Origin: CAIYTF01 sp963664845
GTDB lineage: Bacteria; Bacteroidota; Ignavibacteria; Ignavibacteriales; Ignavibacteriaceae
DNA length: 64,000 nt
Assembly: GCA_963664845.1 (NCBI GenBank)
Contig: OY761615.1
Span: 2,914,001-2,978,000 of the forward strand
Reading direction: 5' to 3'
Below are positions 55,798-63,975 of the stretch, piece after piece. Within the stretch, counting starts at the first letter, position 1, and each line of letters starts with the position of its first letter. A program made the position numbers and the translations under genes. The notes beneath the pieces were generated by a model. That model was given only the letters and a program-made list of their open reading frames with translations, ran no database searches and was not told the origin of the DNA.

Positions 55798-56117
55798 TGA
55801 ATAATATTGAAGAGTATGAAAAAGAAGTTGAAACGTTTATCAATGAAGAACTAATGAACTATAATGCAAAGTTGAGGGCTTTAGGGGTTGATGTCCGAAA
55901 TCCACACTTAAAAAGAATGAATGAGAACACTGAAGATTATTATTCTGAATACGAAATCACATTTTTTGTGGATGATAAATATTATGATTTCATTGAAATA
56001 TGTATTTTTGTTCAGAATAATGTGTCCTACAACCTAGAGCAATTTAAAGTTGAAGTGCAAAATGATTTAGATGTACTCTTGAATAAACGGAAATTGGAAT
56101 TGGGACTGATTTGTTAA
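55797..56117 (+). CDS. candidate immunity protein of the second (decayed) toxin
   Basis: A 106-residue, acidic, cytoplasmic protein of no recognised family. The start ATG at 55797 overlaps the stop of the toxin-tip reading frame (TAATG), as expected of a toxin-immunity pair; an in-frame ATG at 55767 lies inside the toxin frame. Sequence features: helix-rich start (NNIEEYEKEVETFINEEL) and strands YEITFFVDDKYYDFIEICIFVQ. The gene is intact although its toxin is broken, which suits retention for protection against kin. Confidence 0.65.
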   Translation: MNNIEEYEKEVETFINEELMNYNAKLRALGVDVRNPHLKRMNENTEDYYSEYEITFFVDDKYYDFIEICIFVQNNVSYNLEQFKVEVQNDLDVLLNKRKLELGLIC

Positions 56118-56142
56118 TTGCTTAAAATAGTAATCAACAAAA

Positions 56143-56362
56143 TGAACTACTCTTGGTATAAATATGGGAATGCTAAAGAAGGTAGTGTTAAAGAACAGGT
56201 ACAAACCAAACGGCATCCTAGCAGAAAGGCGCAAAAGATGCCGCCGGGAATACTGGGAAAAAGGTTCCGGTAAAACAAACTTCACCGGCTAAAGGTGATC
56301 CGCATTACTATGCTACGGGAGCAGACGGAGAACCCAATCATGATGGAATTCATCATACTTAT
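56143..56362 (+). pseudogene. remnant of a third toxin tip
   Basis: The last ~47 codons before a TAA at 56360-56362 read as a toxin tail (KQTSPAKGDPHYYATG, then EPNHDGIHHTY) with no start and an in-frame TAG at 56219. The preceding bases continue the sense in a shifted frame (ATG 56143, SWYKYGNAKEGSVKEQ), suggesting a frameshift. It lies 12 bases before the next candidate immunity gene. Confidence 0.55.
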
Positions 56363-56374
56363 TAAGGAATATAA

Positions 56375-56674
56375 ATGGAAGAAATTTGGATCAGTCTTGT
56401 ACATGTAGAAATCGCAAGAAAATCAAGGATTTTGAATGATAGTAAGGGAGGATATACTAATTTCCTTGCGTATGCTTCCTCATATGATGCATATATGACA
56501 ACATTGAAAGAGTATTGTTCGTATTATAAAATAAAGCTTGTGGGGGCAGAGGATGTAGAACTGCTTTCGAGTCGTAAACAAAAATATACGATTGATGCAG
56601 AATTATATCCTCTCATATCAAAGCTTGAGAAAACGCGCATTCCGCAAACTTCAACATTCCATACTTATAAATGA
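56375..56674 (+). CDS. candidate immunity protein of the third toxin remnant
   Basis: A 99-residue cytoplasmic protein with AAGGA just before its ATG. It begins MEEIWISLVHVEIARKSRIL and contains KGGYTNFLAYASS and GAEDVELLSSRKQK; I recall similar small proteins next to RHS loci but cannot name a family. Position after a toxin-tail remnant makes an immunity role likely. AT-rich codon use like the neighbouring cassettes. Confidence 0.6.
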   Translation: MEEIWISLVHVEIARKSRILNDSKGGYTNFLAYASSYDAYMTTLKEYCSYYKIKLVGAEDVELLSSRKQKYTIDAELYPLISKLEKTRIPQTSTFHTYK

Positions 56675-56749
56675 TGGTTGACATATAAAATCAAAGTTTA
56701 ATATTACTCGAGCTTTTAGTCTTATTAAAATTCGAATAAGGAAAACAAA

Positions 56750-57442
56750 ATGTATCAAAAAAAATTGAACGTCAATAGAATTATAATAATCATGTTGTTC
56801 TGCATAGGCACAGCGCAATCCCAGAATGCTGTTCCTGATATTTCGCTATCAAATAAACCTACTGAATCAGAGATTGGCACCCTCTTCTACCGTGTATCAG
56901 CCGGGGAATTGGATATCTTCAATGTCCTGCCGGCAGTGGTTGCAAAAAAAGATAAAGCAATCCCCGCGTTGGAAGCGCTTTTGTTTTCACCGCAGGATAC
57001 CATCAAAAAGGAATATGTGCTTTTGGCATTGGATGGCATTTCAGGAAAGAAAGCAGTTAACCTCATCATCAGGTCCGCGCAATCAGAAACGGATGTTGAA
57101 GTGCGGGGGAAAGCATTGAGCTTGTTGGGCCGGAGCCAGTACGGCAGGGCAAAGGAGGACACGCTTGTTCCCAATAAGGAAATACTCAATGTTCTCTATG
57201 CAGAGATGGAGGATACGGCAATGTCCGAAAACGCCGGTATGCGCCTCAGTGACATAGCCCGTGACGGTATCAGAAACTGGACAGCCAGAGACCCCGGAGA
57301 AATGCCAAAGAATGACCCGCAAATCAGCCAAGGCGGAAACAAACCGGATATGGCGGCCCGCCATGAAAACTACTGGCAGAAGATTGCCGCCAAACTGCAA
57401 TGGGACAAAGACGAAAAGGTGTTTAAGGTTAAAGGGAAGTGA
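56750..57442 (+). CDS. secreted HEAT-repeat-like protein
   Basis: A 230-residue exported protein of unknown function. The signal peptide spans about residues 1-26 (IIIIMLFCIGTAQSQ). The central part has helical repeats of HEAT type: DKAIPALEALLFSPQDTIKKEYVLLALDG, KKAVNLIIRSAQSETDVEVRGKALSLLG and LNVLYAEMEDTAMSEN. The end is charged. It lies between the immunity array and a bidirectional terminator; GC content rises again here, so it may mark the boundary of the acquired segment. Not recognised as an immunity protein. Confidence 0.65.
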   Translation: MYQKKLNVNRIIIIMLFCIGTAQSQNAVPDISLSNKPTESEIGTLFYRVSAGELDIFNVLPAVVAKKDKAIPALEALLFSPQDTIKKEYVLLALDGISGKKAVNLIIRSAQSETDVEVRGKALSLLGRSQYGRAKEDTLVPNKEILNVLYAEMEDTAMSENAGMRLSDIARDGIRNWTARDPGEMPKNDPQISQGGNKPDMAARHENYWQKIAAKLQWDKDEKVFKVKGK

Positions 57443-57560
57443 ATTGATTCCCGCAAGCTTCGGAAATATAACAGGGGTTACTTCCAGGATGCCGGAAGAT
57501 TGTTAACTTCTGAAAAAACTCTTGTTGTCAGCTTCAAACATTCCAGCTATACAAACAAAA

Positions 57561-57596
57561 AAAAGCGCGAATCATGTTGTTGATCCGCGCTTTTTT
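57561..57596. terminator. bidirectional intrinsic terminator
   Basis: AAAAGCGCGAATCA / TGATCCGCGCTTTT stem with TTTTTT downstream and an A run upstream. It lies between the converging HEAT-like and FKBP genes and can serve both. Confidence 0.9.
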
Positions 57597-57628
57597 AATC
57601 TCGCTTGAAACAGCTTCTGTTTAGCCGC

Positions 57629-58342
57629 TTACTCTGCTACTTTTAAAAGTTCAACTTCAAAAATAAGTACTGCTCCGGGAGGAATGGCTCCCTCGCCGGC
57701 ACCGCGATCGCCATAGGCCAGGTCAGAGGGAATGAACAGTTGCCATTTGTCGCCTTCTTTCATCAGTTTCAATGCTTCTGTCCAACCTTTAATAACGCCA
57801 TTGACCGGGAAGCTTGTAGGTTCACCACGCTGATACGAATCATCAAACACTTTACCGTCAATGGTGGTGCCGCGGTAATTGGTCGTTACGGTGCTGGTGT
57901 CAACAGGTGACTTGCCCTTGCCGTCGCCGCTTTTCAGAATCTTGTATTGCAAACCGCTGGGGAGTGTTACAACGCCTTCTTTTTTGGCATTGTCATTCAA
58001 AAAGGCCTGGCCGAGTTTTTTATTCTTCTCGGACTCGCCTTTCAGTTTTTCCTGGTGCTTCTTTGCCAGGTTGGCCTGAAAGTTCGTCAGAACAGCAGTC
58101 ATCTCGGAGTCCGACATAACTGATGATGAATCTTTTGTGAGGCCTTCTTTGATACCATCTACCAAACGGTCCAGTTCAACTGAGATTGAGTTCAGTTTCA
58201 GATTTTTTGCAAAATTGAATCCGATTGAAAAACTGACTTTATCGTCTTCTGTTTTTAAAGATTCTTTGGTTACTTTGGTTTGTCCCGAAACGACGACAAC
58301 ACCAATTAACAGCACGCAAGTTAACGTTGCCAAAAACTGCAT
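57629..58342 (-). CDS. FKBP-type peptidyl-prolyl isomerase (Mip/FkpA-like)
   Basis: Periplasmic protein-folding catalyst. Signal peptide at residues 1-20. The helical dimerisation domain (KVSFSIGFNFAKNLKLNSISVELDRLVDGIKEG through KLKGESEKNKKLGQAFL) leads to the FKBP domain: LPSGLQYKILKSGDG, YRGTTIDGKVFDDSYQRGEP, GVIKGWTEALKLMKEGDKW, YGDRGAGEGAIPPGAVLIFEVELL. All active-site strands are present. 237 residues, normal for Mip-like proteins. Last gene of a reverse-strand run after gatA. Confidence 0.94.
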   Translation of the reverse strand: MQFLATLTCVLLIGVVVVSGQTKVTKESLKTEDDKVSFSIGFNFAKNLKLNSISVELDRLVDGIKEGLTKDSSSVMSDSEMTAVLTNFQANLAKKHQEKLKGESEKNKKLGQAFLNDNAKKEGVVTLPSGLQYKILKSGDGKGKSPVDTSTVTTNYRGTTIDGKVFDDSYQRGEPTSFPVNGVIKGWTEALKLMKEGDKWQLFIPSDLAYGDRGAGEGAIPPGAVLIFEVELLKVAE

Positions 58343-58363
58343 TGATTTTCCTTCATGAAATAA

Positions 58364-59791
58364 TTAAATAATTGATTGTTCTATGTATTTGCTTAGTTGC
58401 AATAGTTTTGTCTCACAAAAATGACCCGCCATGAGCTGCATTCCAATGGGCAAGCCGTTTTTATCGTTGCCAATGGGAATACTGAGCCCGGGAATGCCGG
58501 CAAGATTTGCTGAAATGGTATAAATATCGCCAAGATACATTTCCAGCGGATCGGTGGTCTTTTCGCCAATCTTAAATGCGGTGGTGGGAGCCACCGGTGA
58601 GATGATAATATCGACCTGTGAAAAAGCCTTTTCAAAATCCTCTTTTATCAGCCTGCGAACCTGTTGTGCTTTTTTATAATACGCATCATAGTAACCCGCG
58701 GAAAGCACATAGGTGCCCAGCATGATGCGCCGTTTTACTTCAGCGCCAAATCCTTCTGAACGTGTATTCTTGTACATGTCAGGCAGGGTCCCGCTGTTAT
58801 TGCTGCGATAGCCATATTTCACACCATCATAGCGCGCAAGGTTCGAGGAAGCTTCCGCAGTGGTCAGAATGTAATAGGTTGAGATGGCATATTCGGTGTG
58901 GGGCAGTCCGATTTGTTCAACGGCAAAGCCCTGTGCGGAAAGCTTTTGAATCACTGCTTCAATTTGTTCCTTTATCTCCGGCTGCAAACCTTCTGCAAAA
59001 TATTCTTTGGGCACACCTATCTTCAGTGTTTTTGGCAGTTTATTCACCTCGCCGGGAAAGTCAACTTCTTTGCTTTCGAATGAGGTTGAGTCCTTTGGAT
59101 CATATCCGGCAAGAACGCTGAGTGCCAACGCTGCATCATCTGTGCATTTGGCAAACGGGCCGACGGAATCGAAAGACGATGCAAACGCGGTAAGTCCAAA
59201 GCGGGAAACAAGAGAATAGGTCGGCTTTAATCCGTAGACGCCGCAGAATGCTGCAGGCTGTCTGATAGAGCCGCCGGTATCAGTCCCCAGTGAAAAATCA
59301 CAAAGGTCTGCCGCAACCGCCACTGCTGAGCCGCCGCTAGAGCCACCGGGAGCTCTTGTGTGATCACAGGGATTAAGCACTGGGCCGAACGCTGAATTTT
59401 CATTTGATGAACCCATTGCGAACTCGTCACAATTGGTTTTGCCGATGATTATCGCGTCTTCATCCAGTAACCGTTGAACTGTGGTAGCGGTGTAGAGTGG
59501 AGTAAAATCTTTGAGTATTTTTGACGAGCAGGTAAGCGGTTTCCCCTCAATGGAAAGCACGTCTTTGACAGCAACCACGAGTCCGGCAAGTTTCCCTGCT
59601 TTCCCATTTGCTATTTTTTGCTCAATCGTCTTTGCGGCAGCAATAGCATCGTCTGCAAACACAAAGTTGTACGCGTTGAGTATTTTTTCATTCTCTATTC
59701 TGGAAAGATAGTGCTCTACCGCCTCAAGGGGAGAGGCCTGCTTTTGTTTGTATGCCGATACTTTATCGGAACAGGATTGGATGTTCTTCAA
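58364..59791 (-). CDS. gatA: glutamyl-tRNA(Gln)/aspartyl-tRNA(Asn) amidotransferase subunit A
   Basis: Amidase subunit that releases ammonia from glutamine for charging Gln/Asn-tRNAs by the indirect pathway. The Ser-cisSer-Lys triad is intact: Lys in GLVVAVKDVLS, and the serines in APGGSSGGSAVAVAA and GTDTGGSIRQPA. 475 residues, standard. gatB and gatC are not in the window, so the subunits are encoded apart. Ten bases separate it from the upstream tatA-type gene. Confidence 0.95.
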   Translation of the reverse strand: MKNIQSCSDKVSAYKQKQASPLEAVEHYLSRIENEKILNAYNFVFADDAIAAAKTIEQKIANGKAGKLAGLVVAVKDVLSIEGKPLTCSSKILKDFTPLYTATTVQRLLDEDAIIIGKTNCDEFAMGSSNENSAFGPVLNPCDHTRAPGGSSGGSAVAVAADLCDFSLGTDTGGSIRQPAAFCGVYGLKPTYSLVSRFGLTAFASSFDSVGPFAKCTDDAALALSVLAGYDPKDSTSFESKEVDFPGEVNKLPKTLKIGVPKEYFAEGLQPEIKEQIEAVIQKLSAQGFAVEQIGLPHTEYAISTYYILTTAEASSNLARYDGVKYGYRSNNSGTLPDMYKNTRSEGFGAEVKRRIMLGTYVLSAGYYDAYYKKAQQVRRLIKEDFEKAFSQVDIIISPVAPTTAFKIGEKTTDPLEMYLGDIYTISANLAGIPGLSIPIGNDKNGLPIGMQLMAGHFCETKLLQLSKYIEQSII

Positions 59792-59800
59792 TACGCTCTG

Positions 59801-60022
59801 TTAATCCTTTTTCCCTTCCGTAATTTCCGCGGAAGGCTTTTTTGTTGGTTCGGCTTCAATTGATTCCTTGATCTCGTTTTCAACGTCACTCACCGCTTTT
59901 TTAAATTCCTTCATGCCCTTGCCGAACATGCGAAGCATTTCAGGCAGTTTATCAGGGCCGAACAGAACCAAAGCGATCAGTCCGACGAGCAGCAGTTCGC
60001 CAAAGCCGATATTGGAAAACAT
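59801..60022 (-). CDS. tatA: twin-arginine translocase TatA/TatB-type protein, second copy
   Basis: A 73-residue protein with one membrane helix (FGELLLVGLIALVLFGPDKLPEMLR) followed by an amphipathic helix (FGKGMKEFKKAVSDVEN) and a charged tail, the TatA/B layout. The FGPDKLPE hinge and longer tail lean to TatB, but size does not allow a firm choice. It follows a shorter tatA by 11 bases. Exports folded proteins together with TatC, which is not encoded here. Confidence 0.87.
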   Translation of the reverse strand: MFSNIGFGELLLVGLIALVLFGPDKLPEMLRMFGKGMKEFKKAVSDVENEIKESIEAEPTKKPSAEITEGKKD

Positions 60023-60033
60023 GGGTTGTGTGC

Positions 60034-60216
60034 CTACTTGTTAATTTCTTTTTTTGAATCGCTGTCAGACGTATCATCGTCTTTCATTGATTTTTTAAAT
60101 TCTTTCATTCCTTTGCCCAAACCGCCCATCAATTCGGGGATCTTCTTTCCGCCGAAGAGGACAAGAACAATGAGAGCAACAATGAGTATTTCACCGAAAC
60201 CAAAGTTTTGAAACAT
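60034..60216 (-). CDS. tatA: twin-arginine translocase subunit TatA, first copy
   Basis: A 60-residue protein of minimal TatA form: FGEILIVALIVLVLFGGKKIPELMGGLGKGMKEFKKSM, then a short acidic tail. The FGGKKIPE hinge is classic TatA. It forms the export pore with TatC. The gene is in the same run as pssA (34 bases upstream) and the second tatA/B-type gene. Confidence 0.92.
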   Translation of the reverse strand: MFQNFGFGEILIVALIVLVLFGGKKIPELMGGLGKGMKEFKKSMKDDDTSDSDSKKEINK

Positions 60217-60250
60217 GATTAATCCTTAATATATAATAAATATCGTTTGT

Positions 60251-60997
60251 TCAATGGTGAGCCTTTGCACTTGCAGTCTTGTGGAAAAAGCTGAAAATGT
60301 AAAGAAAAATACCATATAGTATGAACAATAAAAAGATATAAAAAAGGGCACGTCCGGAAGTGGCAATTGTTGCAATAATGGCTGCAACGATCAGCACGGA
60401 GATTACCGGCTTCTGTTTGATCCCCTTAACCGAGATGTTGGGAAGCGTGTCATACTTTACTTTGCTTACCATCAGGATACCCAAACCCACGGCCAGAATG
60501 ACCGAATAAAGGGCAAGCTGTGTTTCGGGGATCAGGTTGTCAACATACAGGAAAACGAATGCCGCAATGGTGATTGCCGCCGAAGGAATAGGAAGTCCTT
60601 TGAAATGCTCCTTGGTGAAGCCTGAAAGCTCCGCGTTGAAGCGTGCAAGCCGGAAGCCGCCCGAAAAAAGATAGAACAGGCAAGCGGCCAATACGATACT
60701 TGCCTCAAAAGCTCCGTTGAGTGAAAGCAAAAGAAATGCCGGCGCAAATCCAAAACTGATAACATCGGACAAAGAATCAAGTTCAACACCGAACTGACTG
60801 CTGGTTTTGGTCAGGCGGGCCATAACTCCGTCAAGGGCATCGGCAACTGCAGCAATAATGATAAGCCAGGCAGCAAGCTCAAAATGATCTTTTTGTCCGT
60901 CGGAAACCAGAACAACAGAAAGGAATCCGCACATCATGCTGCTGAATGTGAAAAAATTGGGTATGGCCCTTTTCAGGGAATGATTGGATGGTCGCAT
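60251..60997 (-). CDS. pssA: CDP-diacylglycerol-serine O-phosphatidyltransferase
   Basis: Membrane enzyme joining serine to CDP-diacylglycerol to make phosphatidylserine. The CDP-alcohol phosphotransferase signature DGx2ARx8Gx3Dx3D is visible as DALDGVMARLTKTSSQFG followed by ELDSLSDVISFG (near residues 52-80). About seven membrane helices in 248 residues. Its ATG shares a base with the psd stop (TAATG), so the two steps of phosphatidylethanolamine synthesis are translationally coupled. Confidence 0.95.
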   Translation of the reverse strand: MRPSNHSLKRAIPNFFTFSSMMCGFLSVVLVSDGQKDHFELAAWLIIIAAVADALDGVMARLTKTSSQFGVELDSLSDVISFGFAPAFLLLSLNGAFEASIVLAACLFYLFSGGFRLARFNAELSGFTKEHFKGLPIPSAAITIAAFVFLYVDNLIPETQLALYSVILAVGLGILMVSKVKYDTLPNISVKGIKQKPVISVLIVAAIIATIATSGRALFYIFLLFILYGIFLYIFSFFHKTASAKAHH

Positions 60998-61653
60998 TAG
61001 TTTCCTCCCTGATAACGGAATAGAATAGTTTCCCCGGCCGTTACTCTGTCACCAACGTGTACGTTGGGCACCCAACCCGGAGGCACAACCACATCAACGC
61101 GGCTGCCGAACTTGATCATTCCAAAACGATTGCCTATGGTTACAGGGTCACCTGGTTTGAGCTCATATATAATGCGTCTGGCAACAAATCCGGATACCTG
61201 AGTGAAAAAGATTTTCCCATGCGCGGATTCAATCCCGAATTCCGAACGTTCATTTTCGGAAGAAGCTTTGTCTTCAAAAGCTGCGAGGAATTTACCTTTG
61301 ACATATTCCACATAGGATACAACGCCGCTTACAGGGATACGATTGACATGCACGTTAAGTGGGGACATGAAAATAGAGATCTGGAATCCCTCTCCCTTTA
61401 TGAATCTGGTTTCTTCAACTTCTTTCATCAGGAGCACTTTCCCATCGGCGGGAGAGACAAGGATGTTCTTTTCAGTCGGAGGTGTCCTTTCCGGGTCACG
61501 GAAAAACTGCAGGGTGGCAATCATAATGAAAGCCGCGAGAATCCACAGCAGCAACTTCAACCACGAAACGGGTGTAATCATTCCGCTTGCTATCAGCAGG
61601 AATGATATAATTGCTGCCCACGCTATGGTGGAGTAGCCATATTTTGTTAACAT
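60997..61653 (-). CDS. psd: phosphatidylserine decarboxylase proenzyme (short type)
   Basis: Converts phosphatidylserine to phosphatidylethanolamine. The 218-residue short form has an N-terminal membrane helix pair, the conserved VSPADGKVL, FMSPLNVHVNRIPVSGVV and the self-cleavage site Gly-Ser in IKFGSRVDVVVPPG near residue 190, where the serine becomes the pyruvoyl group. Located directly upstream of pssA; together they make PE, the likely main phospholipid. Confidence 0.95.
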   Translation of the reverse strand: MLTKYGYSTIAWAAIISFLLIASGMITPVSWLKLLLWILAAFIMIATLQFFRDPERTPPTEKNILVSPADGKVLLMKEVEETRFIKGEGFQISIFMSPLNVHVNRIPVSGVVSYVEYVKGKFLAAFEDKASSENERSEFGIESAHGKIFFTQVSGFVARRIIYELKPGDPVTIGNRFGMIKFGSRVDVVVPPGWVPNVHVGDRVTAGETILFRYQGGN

Positions 61654-61662
61654 TTTTAGTCC

Positions 61663-62307
61663 TTATGCTTTAGTGGCATTCAGAAGAAAATCAACATATT
61701 TCTTCAGATGCGCAGCGTCTTCAAAATCAAAATACCGTTCACCGGCGCCGGCAAACTCCGGGTTGCCAATTACCTGAAAGTACGGTGGTATAAATTCACC
61801 GCATACCACAATTCTGTCTTCGCATTTTCCGAATGCGCAGCGGCAGCGGATCAGCGATGCATCCCTGCGGTCAAAAAAAGACCTCATTACTGCATTGATC
61901 TTTGTGCACAGCCTGTTCATAAATTTGAGATCTTCCACCGGGGCAAGTCCGAGCGAAATGATTTGGTTTTGCGAAATTTGTGTGTTCTCCACATCGCCAT
62001 AGAAATAGTCCAGCACGGGGATCGGATACTGTTCCCAAGGTGCCTTTCCAAACAGAGTGGCTGCCCGGTGATCCAAATGGTTGCTTATTCTCACCGAAAA
62101 CGGATAGGGCTGGCACTCTCCAAATTGTAAGCCCGTGCTGTCAGCTTTTTTCTGAAAAACCACCGGAATATTAAATGATCCAAGATACTCGAGAAAAAAA
62201 CGATCCAGTTCAGCGAAATTCTCCGCCAGCGTTTTGTAGCGGATCTTTTTGCCGGAACCTGTTTTCATAAATCCGGGGAATGTCTTTTCAGCCGGAATTA
62301 TTGGCAT
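61663..62307 (-). CDS. PurC-like (SAICAR-synthetase-fold) short protein, function uncertain
   Basis: A 214-residue protein that I align, tentatively, to phosphoribosylaminoimidazole-succinocarboxamide synthetase: FFLEYLGSFNIPVVFQ (YLxxxGIxT region), CQPYPFSVRISNHLDHRAATLFG (the (I/V)RN..G segment), ISQNQIISLGLAP and a FG..DRIVVCGEF(I/P)P segment reminiscent of the DExSPD motif. The usual N-terminal ATP-binding lobe with the GK motif is missing and the key acidic residues are not all kept (EFIPP rather than DExSPD). It heads the psd-pssA-tat-gatA run. A catalytic purine role is doubtful. Confidence 0.5.
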   Translation of the reverse strand: MPIIPAEKTFPGFMKTGSGKKIRYKTLAENFAELDRFFLEYLGSFNIPVVFQKKADSTGLQFGECQPYPFSVRISNHLDHRAATLFGKAPWEQYPIPVLDYFYGDVENTQISQNQIISLGLAPVEDLKFMNRLCTKINAVMRSFFDRRDASLIRCRCAFGKCEDRIVVCGEFIPPYFQVIGNPEFAGAGERYFDFEDAAHLKKYVDFLLNATKA

Positions 62308-63046
62308 TTCGCGATAAACATCATTTTTGTAAATAGCATTTTTACCATAATTTATTTTCTGCTACCAATCTCCATTTAGGTGCAACAAAAATCGTTACTT
62401 CACTGTCTCTGATTGCAGGAAAGTATAAAATCGGAAACTAAAACTTACATAATAAAAAGAATGTATAAAATATCAAATCAATGTTTTATATTTCGAGGCT
62501 GGTTACTACACGTTCCAAGTCAGGTTTCTTGTTAAAAACAGCTAAAATAGTTTGAATCCGGGCTGTTTGTATCGCTTTTGGATAACAAAGTGCAATAACC
62601 GGATCAAACCCGGGTATGGGCGATGGTGTTATGCGGACAGATACAGTGTCATAGTCTGATTGTCCGAATTAAAACCTGCTGATACTCACCCGGCGGGCGG
62701 TGGTGTCGACGTGATGAGCACTGGGAACAAATATCATTACCATCACGCGGCGACGGGAATCTCACTGATCCGAGCCATTTGGAAGATAGCTCTACAATCA
62801 GCGTCATGCTGTTTATAATGAGTTGTAACTATTCTCTGGCAGAGCGGAAGTGACAACTATCCGCCGGGTTTGTTATGGTTACGCCATTGGTGTCTGGATA
62901 GTCAACATGGAACTTGGCTATATCTTGGTTGTGCTTGTGCTGGCGATAAACGAAAAAAAGCATCTCTTATAGCGGACCGATGCTCCGTATAGGAAAAAGT
63001 ATTTTGTATATAATTGAAAACTAATGCAGCAGATTGGAGTAAAAAT
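62308..63046. other. intergenic, no gene recognised
   Basis: About 740 bases upstream of ybaB, unusually long for this locus, where dnaX commonly lies in other bacteria. I find no SRP RNA, tmRNA, RNase P or tRNA signature and no ORF above trivial size. Segment 62690-62760 is GC-rich with small inverted repeats (CCGGCGGGCGG and GGCGACGGGAATC) of unknown meaning. Confidence 0.4.
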
Positions 63047-63373
63047 ATGAAAGCAGGAATGGGCGATATGATGCGCCAGTTTCAAAAAATGCAGGACGAA
63101 ATGGCAAAGGTTCAGTCACAACTCGGTGATAAAACCGTTTCTGAAGAAGCCGGCGGCGGAATGATCAAGGTTACGGTGAATGGGCTTAAAGAGGTCGTTT
63201 CCGTAGAGATCGACCCATCCGTCATCAACGCGGAAGAAAAAGAAATTCTTGAGGACCTGGTGGTTGCGGCTGTAAATAAGGCCCTTGAATCAGCAAAGAA
63301 AATGGAAGAAGAAGACATGGGTAAACTGACCAAAGGATTTCTTCCTCCCAACATGAAAATCCCTGGATTCTAA
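63047..63373 (+). CDS. ybaB: YbaB/EbfC-family nucleoid-associated protein
   Basis: Small DNA-binding protein. The ATG at 63047 follows TTGGAGT and starts MKAGMGDMMRQFQKMQDEM, the normal family N-terminus; an upstream TTG frame is not used. The core strands GGGMIKVTVNGLKEVVSVEIDPSV and the C-terminal helix AAVNKALESAKKMEEEDMGKL are typical. 108 residues. ybaB-recR adjacency is highly conserved. Confidence 0.95.
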   Translation: MKAGMGDMMRQFQKMQDEMAKVQSQLGDKTVSEEAGGGMIKVTVNGLKEVVSVEIDPSVINAEEKEILEDLVVAAVNKALESAKKMEEEDMGKLTKGFLPPNMKIPGF

Positions 63374-63375
63374 TT

Positions 63376-63975
63376 GTGATCATATCTCAGGCATTACAGT
63401 CAGTAATTGATGAATTTAACAAGTTTCCCGGCATTGGAAAGAAAACAGCCCAGCGCTTGACGCTTTTCCTCTTGCGAAGCAGCAGGGAGGACTTTGATCG
63501 CTTTATTGGCGCGATGCAGGCCCTGAAAGATAAGATACACCAATGCCCGGTCTGTTTCAACTTCACCGAATTTGAAATTTGTGAAGTGTGCTCCAGTATT
63601 AAGAGAGACCGGAGTGTTATTTGCATTGTTGAAGATGCCAGCGATATTATGGCCATTGAAAAATCCAACGAGTTTCGCGGGTTATATCATGTTTTGGGTG
63701 GCGTTATTTCGCCTTTGAGCGGAGTTCACCCGGAAGATCTGCATATCAAAGAACTTTTAATGCGCCTGCGCGATGATGAAGTGAAAGAAGTAATTATGGC
63801 GGTGAATCCCGACACGGAGGGCGAAGCTACTGCACTTTATATTCTTAAATTACTCAGACCGATGGGTATCCGGGTCTCAAGATTAGCCAGGGGCATCCCC
63901 GTTGGCGGTGATCTCGAATTTACGGATGAGGCAACTATCGGTCGGGCCGTTATTGACCGGGCGGTGCTGGAATGA
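63376..63975 (+). CDS. recR: recombination mediator protein RecR
   Basis: Ring-forming protein that works with RecF/RecO to load RecA on gaps. Start GTG at 63376, three bases after ybaB. The helix-hairpin-helix segment FPGIGKKTAQRL is near the N-terminus, then the four-cysteine zinc finger CPVCFNFTEFEICEVC, and the Toprim domain (VICIVEDASDIMAIE, GLYHVLGGVISPLSGVHPED, NPDTEGEATALYI). 199 residues, normal. It overlaps the next start codon by 3 bases. Confidence 0.97.
   Translation: MIISQALQSVIDEFNKFPGIGKKTAQRLTLFLLRSSREDFDRFIGAMQALKDKIHQCPVCFNFTEFEICEVCSSIKRDRSVICIVEDASDIMAIEKSNEFRGLYHVLGGVISPLSGVHPEDLHIKELLMRLRDDEVKEVIMAVNPDTEGEATALYILKLLRPMGIRVSRLARGIPVGGDLEFTDEATIGRAVIDRAVLE

Noticed and set aside
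62308..63046. Possible SRP RNA or tmRNA upstream of ybaB
   Set aside because: Neither the SRP tetraloop region nor a tmRNA tRNA-like end was recognisable.
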